Of a stretch of DNA of 44,400 bases, positions 29,853-40,461 are shown one piece after another; position 1 is the stretch's first letter, and each line of letters opens with the position of its first letter. The translations under genes and the position numbers were made by a program. Below the pieces are notes generated by a model. That model was not told the origin of the DNA and did no database searches. It saw only the letters and a program-made list of their open reading frames with translations. This stretch comes from Stentor coeruleus (lineage: Eukaryota > Ciliophora > Heterotrichea > Heterotrichida > Stentoridae), in NCBI GenBank assembly GCA_001970955.1, contig MPUH01000588.1, forward strand, positions 1 to 44,400, written 5' to 3'.

Positions 29853-30659
29853 CTAGACAATATTTAATTTTATGTTCCTTACATTTCTTACTCTATTGCA
29901 GAGGATTTGGCCTTTTTTAACTTCACGAGGATTGAGATTTTTGTTGAGGTAGACAATTACGAGATAACTGTGCTGAATGATTATGTTGCAGATTACTTCG
30001 ATAGATGTGTATGTTAAATCATTGAATGACATATACAATTCACATATTTTACTGTTTGGCAAAACTTGTGCTATCATCAATGCTCCTTGGTCTTTTAGTA
30101 TAACATTATTAACATTCAAAGTCTGCAAGCATGCACATCTATTTATTGTATCTCTAATCATTAGCCCACTGTCAGGACCAAGTTTCGAATTCTCCATACT
30201 TAAATGTATCAAATTAGTGAACCTTGATAATATCCAATCCCAAGACGTCCTAGTAATCTTGTTAACTTCAAGGATTTTCAGATTCTTACTAAAAGTCAAA
30301 AGCCTTTCCAAATCTTCATCGTCCATCTCATCACTTGCAAGCATTTCTTTTAAAACTCCTGCAAGTACTGCTTGTTTGTAAAATCCTTCACCATATATTT
30401 TGCTTACCAAGTCTGGAATTTTCTTTGGATCCTGAGCTTTTCTTTGCTCATATAAAACTCTCCACATATCCTCAACATCTACTTGAAGATTTTCTGTGAA
30501 TAATGATTCAAGATTTGCTAAACCGAATGCATTAGATCGCAAGCATATTTCTTTGACTTCAAAGCTTGTCATTACATCTATTTCTTCAATATACCCAGCA
30601 TATTGAGCAAGGACTTCATAACAGATTTTCTGCAAACTTGGTATTCCCTCAGATTCCAT
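29853..30659 (-). CDS. Leucine-rich-repeat (RNI-like) protein
   Basis: The 268-residue product has an N-terminal helical part (SLQKICYEVLAQYAGYIEEI) reminiscent of elongin A/F-box-like N termini. RNI-type leucine-rich repeats follow from about 125 (LKILEVNKITRTSWDWIL, LIHLSMENSKLGPDSGLMI, LQTLNVNNVILKDQGALMI, ICELYMSFNDLTYTSIEVI). The LxxLxxxxxxLxDxGxxxI spacing is RNI-like. The role is probably protein binding; a substrate-receptor role is speculation. The stop codon of the neighbouring upstream gene lies only 34 bp before the start codon. Confidence 0.8.
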   Translation of the reverse strand: MESEGIPSLQKICYEVLAQYAGYIEEIDVMTSFEVKEICLRSNAFGLANLESLFTENLQVDVEDMWRVLYEQRKAQDPKKIPDLVSKIYGEGFYKQAVLAGVLKEMLASDEMDDEDLERLLTFSKNLKILEVNKITRTSWDWILSRFTNLIHLSMENSKLGPDSGLMIRDTINRCACLQTLNVNNVILKDQGALMIAQVLPNSKICELYMSFNDLTYTSIEVICNIIIQHSYLVIVYLNKNLNPREVKKGQILCNRVRNVRNIKLNIV

Positions 30660-30693
30660 ATATAAGATTATATTATGAATATTTTTTTAAGTA

Positions 30694-32160
30694 TTAAAGG
30701 TCGTTTCTCAAAGCTGTATTTGACGTACTTGCATAATAAGTTTCAGCAGTTCCAAGTTTCCCTTTAATCAAATTCCTCCTTTTTTCAAAAATATTCTTCG
30801 CTCTATGTCTCATCTCTTCAAGTGAAATAGGCACTCTAATTTCTTCAAGCTCAGGTTCTTCATAAATATCATTTTCTTCAATAAGCTCATTAATCCTCAA
30901 CCTCTGCGAAGATTGTGATTTGCTCTTATCTCCTTGACTAAGTTTATGCAAATACTCCACTTTCTTCATTTTACTATGTGTCGCCATGATCAAAAACTCA
31001 ACAAGTTCTTCAATCGATCCAAGTAAAACCTCCAAATTTTCCTCATTCAATTTATCAATCCTCTCAACTCCATCACTTGTATGAAAATTGCTCTTAAAAC
31101 CAACCGTCAATAGCAATCTATACATCTTCAGCATACTCGACAATGACTTTTGGATATTTCCCCCATAAAATCCGACCTCCTGTTTTTTAATCTGAACTTT
31201 ATTCATAACATTTTCATATTCCTGGATAACACCATCTAAACAACCCTGGACATTTAAATCTCCTTGATTTTTGTTACCCTCTATAAGAAAAATTCTTTCT
31301 GTATTTTTCTTTAATTCTTCATCTAATTTGTCTATATCTATGCTTAACATGTTAAAATATTGAAGAATTGCTTGTCCTTGCTCTTCACTTTTTATACAAG
31401 CCGTGACAATATCTTCAACTTTGTAAAACCCAGTCGCTTTTTTCATTTCCTCAAAACCGTTTATCAGGTTATTTATATGTTTTATATAAGCTTCAAGGCT
31501 TTTTTTCTTTTTATGAGTTAGTTCTCCAAACAATCTTACCATACTTTTGAGGATTGTTATAGCTTCAACTCCTTGGGTTTGATATATACTTTCTTCATAG
31601 AGGATTTTTGATTTTGAAGCTGTGTTTTTTAGAAAATTTGCAAGCGTTGTGAGCTTTTCTTCATATTTTGAACTCTGACTTACACTTTTGCTTCGAATCA
31701 TGCCTATTTTCTGCTTTTGTAAGCTCTCAGATTCATATATTTTTAATAGTTTAGAAGTTTGTGTGTTTGCAATTCTAGAAGTTTTGTCAATAGTATTTTT
31801 GATTATGTTTAACGATTGCTTGCTTGATAACTTTTCCATACGGTAAACATCGATTTTGTCCCGAAGCTGTTTATTATGGTAATGGAGTTGATTTAATGTG
31901 TTTTTTTCTTGGTCAAGCTTTTTTTCTTGTACTAAAAGTGAAGCTTTCAAGGTATTTAGGTTGTTTTGTTGAGGTTTTGGAAGAGATGATAGTTCGAATT
32001 GCATAAGTTTGATTTGCTCTTCGAGAAATGCGGCTTCCCTTTTTTCGCACTCAAGGCTTAAGGTTAAGGCTTCAATATCTTTTTCTAAAAAGTTGACTTT
32101 AGATTCTTTTGCTAGAGAAGACCTTGTAAACATTTTAGGTAATCGTGGAGGATTCATCAT
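30694..32160 (-). CDS. Long coiled-coil protein, possibly axonemal
   Basis: The 488-residue product has continuous coiled coil from about 20 to 130 (LEKDIEALTLSLECEKREAA, LRDKIDVYRMEKLSSKQSL) and several further helical blocks to about 430. Its tail is basic and Ser-rich. The QLRDKIDxxRxEK block is similar in style to outer-dynein-arm docking-complex coiled coils (CCDC63/114), but this is a weak resemblance. The start (MMNPPRLPKMF) leaves the choice between two adjacent Met codons open. Confidence 0.75.
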   Translation of the reverse strand: MMNPPRLPKMFTRSSLAKESKVNFLEKDIEALTLSLECEKREAAFLEEQIKLMQFELSSLPKPQQNNLNTLKASLLVQEKKLDQEKNTLNQLHYHNKQLRDKIDVYRMEKLSSKQSLNIIKNTIDKTSRIANTQTSKLLKIYESESLQKQKIGMIRSKSVSQSSKYEEKLTTLANFLKNTASKSKILYEESIYQTQGVEAITILKSMVRLFGELTHKKKKSLEAYIKHINNLINGFEEMKKATGFYKVEDIVTACIKSEEQGQAILQYFNMLSIDIDKLDEELKKNTERIFLIEGNKNQGDLNVQGCLDGVIQEYENVMNKVQIKKQEVGFYGGNIQKSLSSMLKMYRLLLTVGFKSNFHTSDGVERIDKLNEENLEVLLGSIEELVEFLIMATHSKMKKVEYLHKLSQGDKSKSQSSQRLRINELIEENDIYEEPELEEIRVPISLEEMRHRAKNIFEKRRNLIKGKLGTAETYYASTSNTALRNDL

Positions 32161-32923
32161 TATTTATTATTTCAAATGTATTATTTCATTCAATTGTGTA
32201 GTTTGGAATTTATTAATGCTATATCAAAATTAAATCAATGGGTGCTTGCTATAAACTGAAGTATTTTTGTATGTTATACTAGGATGTTTTTTGAAGATTT
32301 TTAAATGAGTTGAATTAAATTTTTGTAGTAATCGTAGATTTTAATAGTACTATCAAAGCAAATTATGTTGATTAAATATAAGTTTTGCATAATCAAGAAT
32401 TTAGAGCTATATAATCTTTCTTGGTTATCTTATATAAAGAGATGCTGCTGGGAAGCAAAAGTTTATAGGAAAAGATTTGCTGGAGTTTATGAATAGCGTT
32501 GGTGAAGAACAAAACTTTTATCATTAGAAAACACCAATAAAGTCATGAGGAATGGATGTGGGAATACAGCAACAAGTTTTGATTATTATCAAGATGAAGG
32601 ACTGGTATTTAAGATTGTTCATGATAATAAATGGACAAAGAGTGATAATTCTAATAGGACTTAAGGGAATAACTTAGTTAGAGATGCTTCTTATTACTTG
32701 ATGAACAATCAAAGCTGAATGTTGAGAATAATGAGCCTTCAGAACTGGATAATATGAATTAAAAAAGATTTGGAGAGCAATGAGCCATAGGTACGCTTGG
32801 ATATGTCGCCCAGTATTTTGATTAATAAACTAATTATAAGAATTACTTATTTTTATATTATAATTAGCTGTACTTTTTTAAATCTAAAATCGCATAAGGA
32901 ATTAAAGAAATCAATATAACATT
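32161..32923 (+). pseudogene. Divergent spacer containing a relic coding stretch (about 32430-32835)
   Basis: Between the coiled-coil gene and ARP5, which are transcribed apart, the plus strand reads protein-like in successive frames. Blocks are DAAGKQKFIGKDLLEFMNSV with GEEQNFYH (about 32440-32527), then TATSFDYYQDEGLVFKIVHD with NLVRDASYYLMN (32570-32705), then LDEQSKLNVENNEPSELDNM and IGTLGYVAQYFD (32700-32823). Frame changes and TAA/TGA separate the blocks. This is a decayed gene of unknown family. The remaining 32161-32420 is AT-rich without signal. Confidence 0.45.
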
Positions 32924-34987
32924 ATGGAAATCCCTGTCTTTGATATTAAGGGCTTGCCAGTTCAAGTTCAACCCGATCAACACAAGCTCCGAAATCTATA
33001 TTTGGCACGTTTCCAGAATTCTTCTCTGCCAATAGTCATAGACAATGGGTCTTTTAACTGTCGTGCAGGTTGGGCAGGGATGTCAGACCCATCTCTGATC
33101 TTCAGAAACATAGTTGCACGTCAAAAAAACAACCAAGATATCCAAGAAGTTCTTGTTGGTAGCGAAATTCCTGAAACTGATCTTTACAAACTGAGTATCC
33201 GGTCTCCTTTTGAAAGAGGCATTCTTCAGCATTTTCATACCCAAGAACATGTTTTGGACTATATTTTCTGGGTCCTTGGGATTCAAGATTCTCAAGTTAA
33301 TCATCCTTTATTGATTACTGAAACACCTTGTGCACCTAATTATTCGAGAGACTTACTTTTGGAATTGGCTTTTGAAGCTTATGCTGTACCTTCAGTTAAT
33401 TTAGGGATTGATGCGATTTTTTCCCTTAGGAAAAATAAAGGCCCTAATAGTAGCGCTATGGTTATAAGCTTTGGTCATCAAGCTACTCATATACTTCCTT
33501 GCTTGGATGGGGAATTTCTTCCACAGTATTCGAAAAGAATCAATATTGGAGGAGTACATTGTACTCAGTCTCTTTTGAAGTTTTTGCAAACCAGATACTT
33601 TTATGCTAAGAACATGATTTTATGGCCACTAGCACAAGAAATAATCTATTCCCACTGCTACACAGCTCAAAACTATTTTTCAGAACTTGAAAGCCTCAAG
33701 CTCGGCAAGCAGCGCAAAATCCAGCTGCCCTGGGTAATGACGCAGCAGCCCTCTGAAGAAGAAATCCGTAAAAAACAGCAACAAAGAAAAGAGCAAGGAC
33801 GAAAACTCAAAGAAATGGCCATGAAAAAGAGCGAAGAAAAACGCAAACTTGCCATAAATGAACTTGAAGAATTAGAATCCTTCATCCAAAGCGTAAAAAA
33901 AAATTCAAGTGATTTTCAAGATGGCCTTGTTGCTAGAGGTATAGAAAACTACGATGAGCTCAAAAGAAAAATTAACAGTCTCCGAAGTAGGCTAAACCTA
34001 GAAGTTGACGAAACTGAAAAATACCACCTCATAAACATCCCAGATGAGGAGCTCACAGCCGATCTTGTAAAGCAAAAACGTATCCAGAAAATCCAGAAAG
34101 CAGCAAGGGAAGCAAGAGAACAGCGAAAATCTAAAGCTCAAGAAGAACAAGAAAGAATAGAAAAACTCAAAGTTGATGACCCAGATGCATATTTAAAAGA
34201 CCTGCATAAACAGCGACAGGAAGTCCTCCAACGTATTGAAGAACGTAAAAAGCTTAAAATGGAACTACAGAATCGTAATAGTCGGCCAAGCCAAAGACGT
34301 TTAAGAATAATTGCTGACCTTGGTACTGAAGGTGCTAGCGATGACAACTTTGGCATGAAAGACCAAGATTGGAATATATACAGAGAAATTCACAATGACA
34401 ATCAAGAAGAAGATGAAGAAGATCAAAACTTGCTTCTGGATATCGACACAAAAATAGGCACTGTAGATACAAATCATCTTATTACAATAGGTGATGTATG
34501 GAGGCAACCAACAGCTGAAGATTATCAAATATTATTAGAAACCGATCGAATACGTCCACCAGAAATACTTTTTCAACCTAGCATTATAGGCTTAGAACAA
34601 GCTGGGCTAAGTCAAACTCTTGAACAAGTTTTTAAACTTTTCCCCCCAGCACAGGCTCAAAAGCTAGCTTCATGCATATTTATCACTGGGGCTAGTGCTA
34701 TTTTCCCTAATTTTAGAGAAAGAGTAGAAATTGAAGCTTTGGGTATGAGACCATTTGGCAGTTACATTTGTGTAGAAAACGCTAAGAATTTAGCTTCTGA
34801 TGCTTGGAGTGGAGCAAGTGAGTTCGCCACAACTTCAGAATTTAAAGATACAGGTGTAAGTATTGATGAGTATAAAGAATATGGGCCGAATATTTTTTGT
34901 AGTAAAAGAAGGCATTTCGCTAGCAACTTGTATTATGAGACCCCTGAACGTGGGGATATGCCTGCTAAACGTAGTAAAAATAGGTAA
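32924..34987 (+). CDS. ARP5: Actin-related protein 5 (INO80-complex subunit)
   Basis: The product is 687 residues. The actin fold is split. The N-terminal half has PIVIDNGSFNCRAGWAG (phosphate 1 loop), PLLITETPCAPNYSRDLLLE and AMVISFGHQATHILPCLDG (phosphate 2 loop). A long charged coiled-coil insertion (about 275-470) interrupts the fold. The C-terminal half resumes with PEILFQPSIIGLEQAGL, CIFITGASAIFPNF and DAWSGASEFA. This insertion and the retained actin motifs are characteristic of ARP5, a subunit of the INO80 nucleosome remodeller in the nucleus. Its stop is 22 bp from the convergent gene's stop. Confidence 0.93.
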   Translation: MEIPVFDIKGLPVQVQPDQHKLRNLYLARFQNSSLPIVIDNGSFNCRAGWAGMSDPSLIFRNIVARQKNNQDIQEVLVGSEIPETDLYKLSIRSPFERGILQHFHTQEHVLDYIFWVLGIQDSQVNHPLLITETPCAPNYSRDLLLELAFEAYAVPSVNLGIDAIFSLRKNKGPNSSAMVISFGHQATHILPCLDGEFLPQYSKRINIGGVHCTQSLLKFLQTRYFYAKNMILWPLAQEIIYSHCYTAQNYFSELESLKLGKQRKIQLPWVMTQQPSEEEIRKKQQQRKEQGRKLKEMAMKKSEEKRKLAINELEELESFIQSVKKNSSDFQDGLVARGIENYDELKRKINSLRSRLNLEVDETEKYHLINIPDEELTADLVKQKRIQKIQKAAREAREQRKSKAQEEQERIEKLKVDDPDAYLKDLHKQRQEVLQRIEERKKLKMELQNRNSRPSQRRLRIIADLGTEGASDDNFGMKDQDWNIYREIHNDNQEEDEEDQNLLLDIDTKIGTVDTNHLITIGDVWRQPTAEDYQILLETDRIRPPEILFQPSIIGLEQAGLSQTLEQVFKLFPPAQAQKLASCIFITGASAIFPNFRERVEIEALGMRPFGSYICVENAKNLASDAWSGASEFATTSEFKDTGVSIDEYKEYGPNIFCSKRRHFASNLYYETPERGDMPAKRSKNR

Positions 34988-35009
34988 GATCGATGATTTT
35001 TATATGAAG

Positions 35010-35771
35010 TTAATTCTTACCAATATCTAAAGTGAATAAGGGTGCTCGGGACTTTTTTCCAGACTTGCCTTTTTTAACTGAAGCTCGGCGTTTGTCTGTT
35101 GTTTTCTCTATTTCTTCCGAGTACTCAAGAAGGTTCCCCATTTCGCTTATGAAATTGTTAACGTTATTTTCTATCATTGATATCTTTTCTCTTATATCTG
35201 AGTTTTCTTCTTTAAGCTCTTCTATTTTCTCAAGGATCTCCTCTTCTTTTTCTTTCATGTTTTTTTTCCTAGTCTTAACTAAGTCATTCCTTTTCACTGA
35301 TAATTCAGAAATTTGGCTTTTATAATTATCCTCACGAGCTTTGAATTTTTTCAAAGTCCTTTCGAGGTCTTCTTGGTGATCCTGCATACTTTTCAAATCT
35401 TTAGCTAAAGTCTGAAGCTCTGATTGTTGCTGGTTTTTTAGCTTTTCCTCATCTTTTTGGAACTTCTTCTCTAGTTCGATGTGTTTGCTTGATGCGATAA
35501 TTCTTAATAAAATACTTTGTAAAAAGATTTTTACACGTGATTGGAGGAGTTTTTGGAATTTGGATATGCGAGTATGAAGGATTATCATAGAATTTTTTAT
35601 TTTTGTTTGGGATGCTTTAGATGTAAAAAGTGTTTTGTATCGCCATAGAGAAAAGTATTTTAGTTGTCGGCGCTTGTGATAGGATTTAAGGGCATTAAGG
35701 AGGAATCTGAAAGAGTTCTGAATTAAAAGGCCCGCAATTTGGAAGCTCGCTAGTGATTTTGATTCTTCCAT
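35010..35771 (-). CDS. Hypothetical coiled-coil protein with basic N terminus
   Basis: The 253-residue product is not recognised. Residues 10-95 are basic amphipathic helices (SFRFLLNALKSYHKRRQLKY, FLQSILLRIIASS). Residues 100-225 form a long coiled coil (FQKDEEKLKNQQQSELQTLA, EKEEEILEKIEELKEENSDI). The tail is Lys/Ser-rich. It is likely cytoskeletal, but that is a guess from composition. Confidence 0.75.
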   Translation of the reverse strand: MEESKSLASFQIAGLLIQNSFRFLLNALKSYHKRRQLKYFSLWRYKTLFTSKASQTKIKNSMIILHTRISKFQKLLQSRVKIFLQSILLRIIASSKHIELEKKFQKDEEKLKNQQQSELQTLAKDLKSMQDHQEDLERTLKKFKAREDNYKSQISELSVKRNDLVKTRKKNMKEKEEEILEKIEELKEENSDIREKISMIENNVNNFISEMGNLLEYSEEIEKTTDKRRASVKKGKSGKKSRAPLFTLDIGKN

Positions 35772-37096
35772 TTGAATATGTATTTATTTAAATTTATGGA
35801 TTTGACATTGATTATATTGATATCAAAGGTCTTAGGGTATTGCTAGATTTAAAATAGATGTGAGATTGATTGTGGTAAAAAAAAATTTTTTTTACTAGAT
35901 AAGAATTTGGATGCTGTTTGGAGAATTTATTTGTTTTAGAAAAATTGATAATTAATTAAATTTAGACAAAAGAATTGTAAGAATGTTTGTTTGAAAAAGT
36001 TTGGAAAGAATATAATAGAAGATTGTACGAAAATTATTATAGAATAATAAAAGTGTGGAAATAGTGAGATTTATTTATAGCATAATATAAGGATAGTGTT
36101 TTTTAAGATATGCAGAAAATAAATATCAAGATCTCCTTAAAAAGTAGCTCTTTTTTTGGCTGAAATCAGTAAAGCATATATTGTTGGTTTTGAAAATAAA
36201 ATAATTTGATAAGTTATGCATTTATTCAGAAAACCGATTTCTTTAAAAATTTTGACTTTTGTTGTAAAATTTTGTTAAAAAATCTTATTGATATAATTGC
36301 TAATGTGTATGGCTAGGCCATCTTAAGTTTAGGAAGTTTCATTTAGCTACTGTGCTCTATAGGTGGGTCTTTGTTTTAGACTCGATATTTAATTATAGTA
36401 ATTTCTTGTTTGCTGAGCTAATCGTTAATAGTAAATTTATATTAATGGACATTATATAAATTTTTAGTTTTAGGAATTATAGGATTTGGAGATTGAGTTT
36501 CTGGATTCTTAGTGTCCATTCTCTATTAAAATAATGACTATAAAATCAATGATAGAAAATATTTTTGTGCATTTGATGAGATTTCAGCTGACTTTTTTAA
36601 AATATAAATATCTAGGTTTAATAAATATAATATATATCTAATCTGATATTGTAATTACTGACTTAAAGCAGCTTATAGTTAAATTAATAATATATAGACT
36701 TTTTAAGTTCATTGCTATCTTATCAAATGAAATATAGCTTATAAGTTACAATAAAATACTGTATTTCAAAAAAAATATAACAATTAAGCTATAGCCCATT
36801 GTCATCTTAATATAATATCAAAATCTATGGTAAAACCAAAAATTGCTATAAAATCTTAGAAAGTTATTTTCCGCATTTGCAAAACTTATTCTAACTTAAT
36901 TTTCCAAAAATATTAAATAGCATCCTTAAATTTGGAGACTTTAATTAATTTTCCATTCATTTTCAATATAAGCCAAAACATAAAAGTAAATTTTATGAAA
37001 AAGTGTAATTTTCGCATTTTTAAAGCATTTATCATACTATTTTGATTTGATAAATCAAGTTATATTTTCATATAAATATATATAAAAGCATTTTAT
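35772..37096 (+). other. Long AT-rich divergent spacer; possible membrane-type relic at about 36300-36545
   Basis: The 1.3-kb region between divergent genes has no standard gene. Around 36310-36440 the plus strand has about 45 codons without a stop (HLKFRKFHLATVLYRWVFVL, FLFAELIVNSKFILMDII), followed by TAA and IFSFRNYRIWRLSFWILSVH in the same frame. It is hydrophobic and could be a relic membrane segment. The first 300 bp upstream of the minus-strand gene are G-rich/C-poor on the plus strand. The last 230 bp before the P4-ATPase are G-poor. Confidence 0.3.
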
Positions 37097-40000
37097 ATGG
37101 AAGCCAACTCTAGAAGCAATATTTATTCTAAAGAAATTGATGACACATCAAAAAGCCATAGAATAATCATTATGCCTAATAAACATCACAATTTACATTT
37201 TTGTTCCAATACAATCAAAACTTCCCGATACAATTTGCTAACATGGGCTCCAAAAAGCTTGCTATTTCAGTTCAAAAGAATTAATAACATATATTTCTTA
37301 GTTATTTCTATACTAAGCTTGTTCAAACTTTCCCCAAAAAACCCTTGGAGTCTTATAGGCACTTTTGCATTAGTTCTTTTGTTTACCATGTTTAAAGAAG
37401 GTTATGAAGACATTGCAAGGCATAGACAAGATAAAGAAGTCAACAGGACGAAATACCTTAAATTTCAGGAAAGTGAAGGAAAATTTGTCCCGGAGTCATC
37501 AGAAAATATTAGAGTTGGAGATATTTTGAAAATTATTGATAATGAAAGCTTGCCTGCTGATATACTAATAGCACAGTCAAGTGATCAAAAAGGCATCGCA
37601 TTTGTGAATACTATGAATTTAGATGGAGAAACTAATTTGAAAGAAAAAATAGCAGTTCCATCACTTAAACCTTTAGCACTACTTGATTTAGGCAATGATG
37701 AAATGAAAATTACAACAGATCTTCCAAGTCCAGACTTAGTAAAATGGACAGGAACTTTAGATATAAAATCTAAGCTTTACCCTTTATCCTTGAAAAATCT
37801 CTTGCTAAGAGGTTGTATTTTAAAAAATACTGATTTTATAGTTGGAGTTGCTATTTACACAGGCAAAGAGTCTAAAATTGTCATGAACAGTAAAAAACCC
37901 CCTTTCAAATCCAGCAGGATGCAAAGAAAAATGAACATCATCCTTTATACAATATTTGCTCTACAAATATCTATCTGTGTAATTTTTGCAGGGGTAGGTC
38001 AAAGCTGGTTAGATAAAGATAGTAAAAACCATAGCTACTTAGACCTCTCTAGCGCATCAACTGGAGAAGCCCTTGTTTTACGTATTTTCACATTTCTCAT
38101 AGCATATTCCAATCTAATTCCTATATCATTATATGTAACAGTTGAAATAGTTAAGCTGTTTCTTTCTTGGCTTATTGAGAATGATTTAGAAATGTACTAT
38201 GATAAAAATAACAAACATGCAATTGCCCGAGTATCAGATCTAGTTGAAGAGCTAGGCCAGGTAGGGTTTATTTTTACAGACAAAACTGGAACCCTTACTA
38301 GCAACGAAATGAAGTTCAAAAAAATGTGGCTTAATGGACAGATTTATGGGAACCTAAGCCAAAAAATCACTGAATGCTCTGATTTAATTGAAACTCTTGA
38401 CCCAGGGCATTTAGATTATCCAGAATCAATTAGATTCTTAGAAATTATGGCAATATGCAATTCTGTTTTTCCAACAGACCAAAAAGGGGTTAAGGAATAT
38501 TTTGCTACATCGCCTGACGAGCTTGCTTTAGTGACAACAGCAGCAAGTCTCAAAATGGAACTGATTGAAAAAAATGATGAAAAAATTATAATAAAAAATG
38601 TGGAAGACTATGAACAATGGACTTTAATTGCCGAAATACCTTTTACTTCAGATCGAAGACGTATGTCTGTTATCATAAAAAATCCTAAAGGCCAAGCTTT
38701 TATATTCACAAAAGGTGCTGATACTGTAATGATGGAGATGATAAGTGAAGGAAACAAAGGAAGTGCTGAAGACTGCTTAAGAGACTTTGCCAAAGAAGGT
38801 CTACGAACTTTAGTTCTAGCTTATAGAGAACTAGATAAAAAAGAACTTTTCGAATGGGAAGAAGAATACAACAGATTAAGTACATTAGCAAATGAGAACC
38901 GAGATGATCTAATATTGACACATGCAGAGAGTATCGAAAAAAACATGGTGCTTTCTGGAGTATCAGCAGTTGAGGATAAGCTACAAGATGGAGTTGGTGA
39001 AGCAATCAAAGTGTTAATTGGTGCTGAAATCAAAATATGGATGCTGACTGGAGATAAAGAAGAGACTGCAATAGAAATCGCTAGATCTTGTGAGCTTTTC
39101 TCCCCGACTATGACAATTTTTGAGATATTTGAAAATACTTCATCTGATGTTGAGAATAAAATCCAATCACTCCTTCATACAAACATCCCAGAAAATACAG
39201 GTTTTGTTGTAAATGGACTTTCTTTGACATACATTCTCAACGATGAAGAGCTTAAAAAATCTTTTATAAGCCTTGCCCTAAGAGGTAAGTCTTGTGTTTG
39301 TTGCAGGGTATCCCCCGGCCAGAAAATGCATGTGGTCCGTCTAGGTAAACAGTTTACAAAATTTATAACCCTAGCTATTGGTGATGGAGCTAATGATGTT
39401 AGTATGATCCAAGAAGCACATATTGGCATAGGAATTTCTGGTAAGGAGGGTAGCCAAGCAACTCAAGCTGCTGAGTTTTCTCTAAGCCAATTCTCTTATC
39501 TCAAACACTTACTTTTGCATCATGGAAGACTAGCTTACAAACGCTTATCTTTGTTTATTTTATATTATTTCTATAAAAACTTCGCATCTTGCTTTACTGA
39601 AATCTGGTTCGCTTTATTTAATACTTTTTCAGGGCAGATTTTCTTTCTTGATTGGCTACCTCAACTTTATAATACTTTTTGGACTAGTTGGCCTTGCTTA
39701 ACTATATGCTCGCTTGAACAGGATTTGACTAGAGAAAAGGTTTTTAAGTATCCGAAAATGTATGGAGCTGGGCATAAAGGGCATTATTTTAATATTAAAA
39801 GGTTTTGGTTTTGGGTATTGAGTTCAATTTGTCATTCAGTTGTATGCTTTTTTTTACCTGTTTTTGGGTTGATTCATGGTGTGGATAGTAGTGGAGAAGA
39901 AAAGTGGCTTTGGTGGATATCAACTGTATCGTTTATTATGCTAATACATGTCGTTAATTTGAAAATTATTATTGAAAGCTCGTTTTGGAACTTTTATTCA

Positions 40001-40306
40001 GTGTAAGAGATATTTAGGATTTCGATTATTATTGGAATTGTCCTTTTTTATGTTTTTGTGGTTTGCATGAACACTTGGGCTATTTCAAAGGTATTCCAGC
40101 CTGAGATGCCAGAATTATTTTTTGAAGTCATTACCAACGGAAAAGTTTGGATTCTTATCACTCTTGGTCCAATTTTTGCTGTAATACCTGATTTTCTGGT
40201 GGACTCTGCAATGAAAGTCTTTGCGATAAGTCCGATTACGAAAATGCTTTTGAAAGAAAAAACTTCTGCAGAAAATATGTCTATGATCATTGCTGAAAGT
40301 AAATAA
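37097..40306 (+). CDS. P4-ATPase (phospholipid flippase), two exons
   Basis: The gene encodes a type IV P-ATPase that moves aminophospholipids to the cytosolic leaflet. Removing the 15-nt intron at 40003-40017 fuses the 969-codon ORF to a downstream frame and gives 1064 residues, the normal flippase length. Motifs are FNTLDGET-type actuator NLDGETNLKEK (about 175-185), the phosphorylation site DKTGTLTSNE (D395), KGADTVM, DGVGEAIKVLIGAEIKIWML, TGDKEETA and GDGANDVSMIQEAHIGIGI. Transmembrane pairs flank the actuator, and six C-terminal spans complete the fold, the last one or two in exon 2. The paralogue class (ATP8A-like or other) is undecided. Confidence 0.94.
40003..40017 (+). other. 15-nt intron
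   Basis: GTAAGAGATATTTAG, phase 2. It contains the TAA that otherwise ends the ORF. Splicing joins TCA GT to G ATT TCG and extends the protein by 95 residues. Confidence 0.93.
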
Positions 40307-40318
40307 AATTTATAGAAG

Positions 40319-40420
40319 TATTTATCTTAAAAACCATATAATCCATACAAATCCTTAAAACTAACCCTTTTCCCCCTCAACCTCTTTTCTCACAACCTCA
40401 TCTCTTTCTAATTTTTCATC
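40319..40420 (+). promoter_or_regulatory. G-free, C-rich leader upstream of the 40462 gene
   Basis: From 40319 to 40420 the plus strand contains no G in 102 nt and is pyrimidine-rich (CCCTTTTCCCCCTCAACC around 40366). It lies between the P4-ATPase stop and the next gene's ATG and is likely promoter or 5' leader. Function is inferred from position only. Confidence 0.35.
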
Positions 40421-40461
40421 GAAAAAAATATTTTTAATTACTATCGTTATAAATAGCCACA

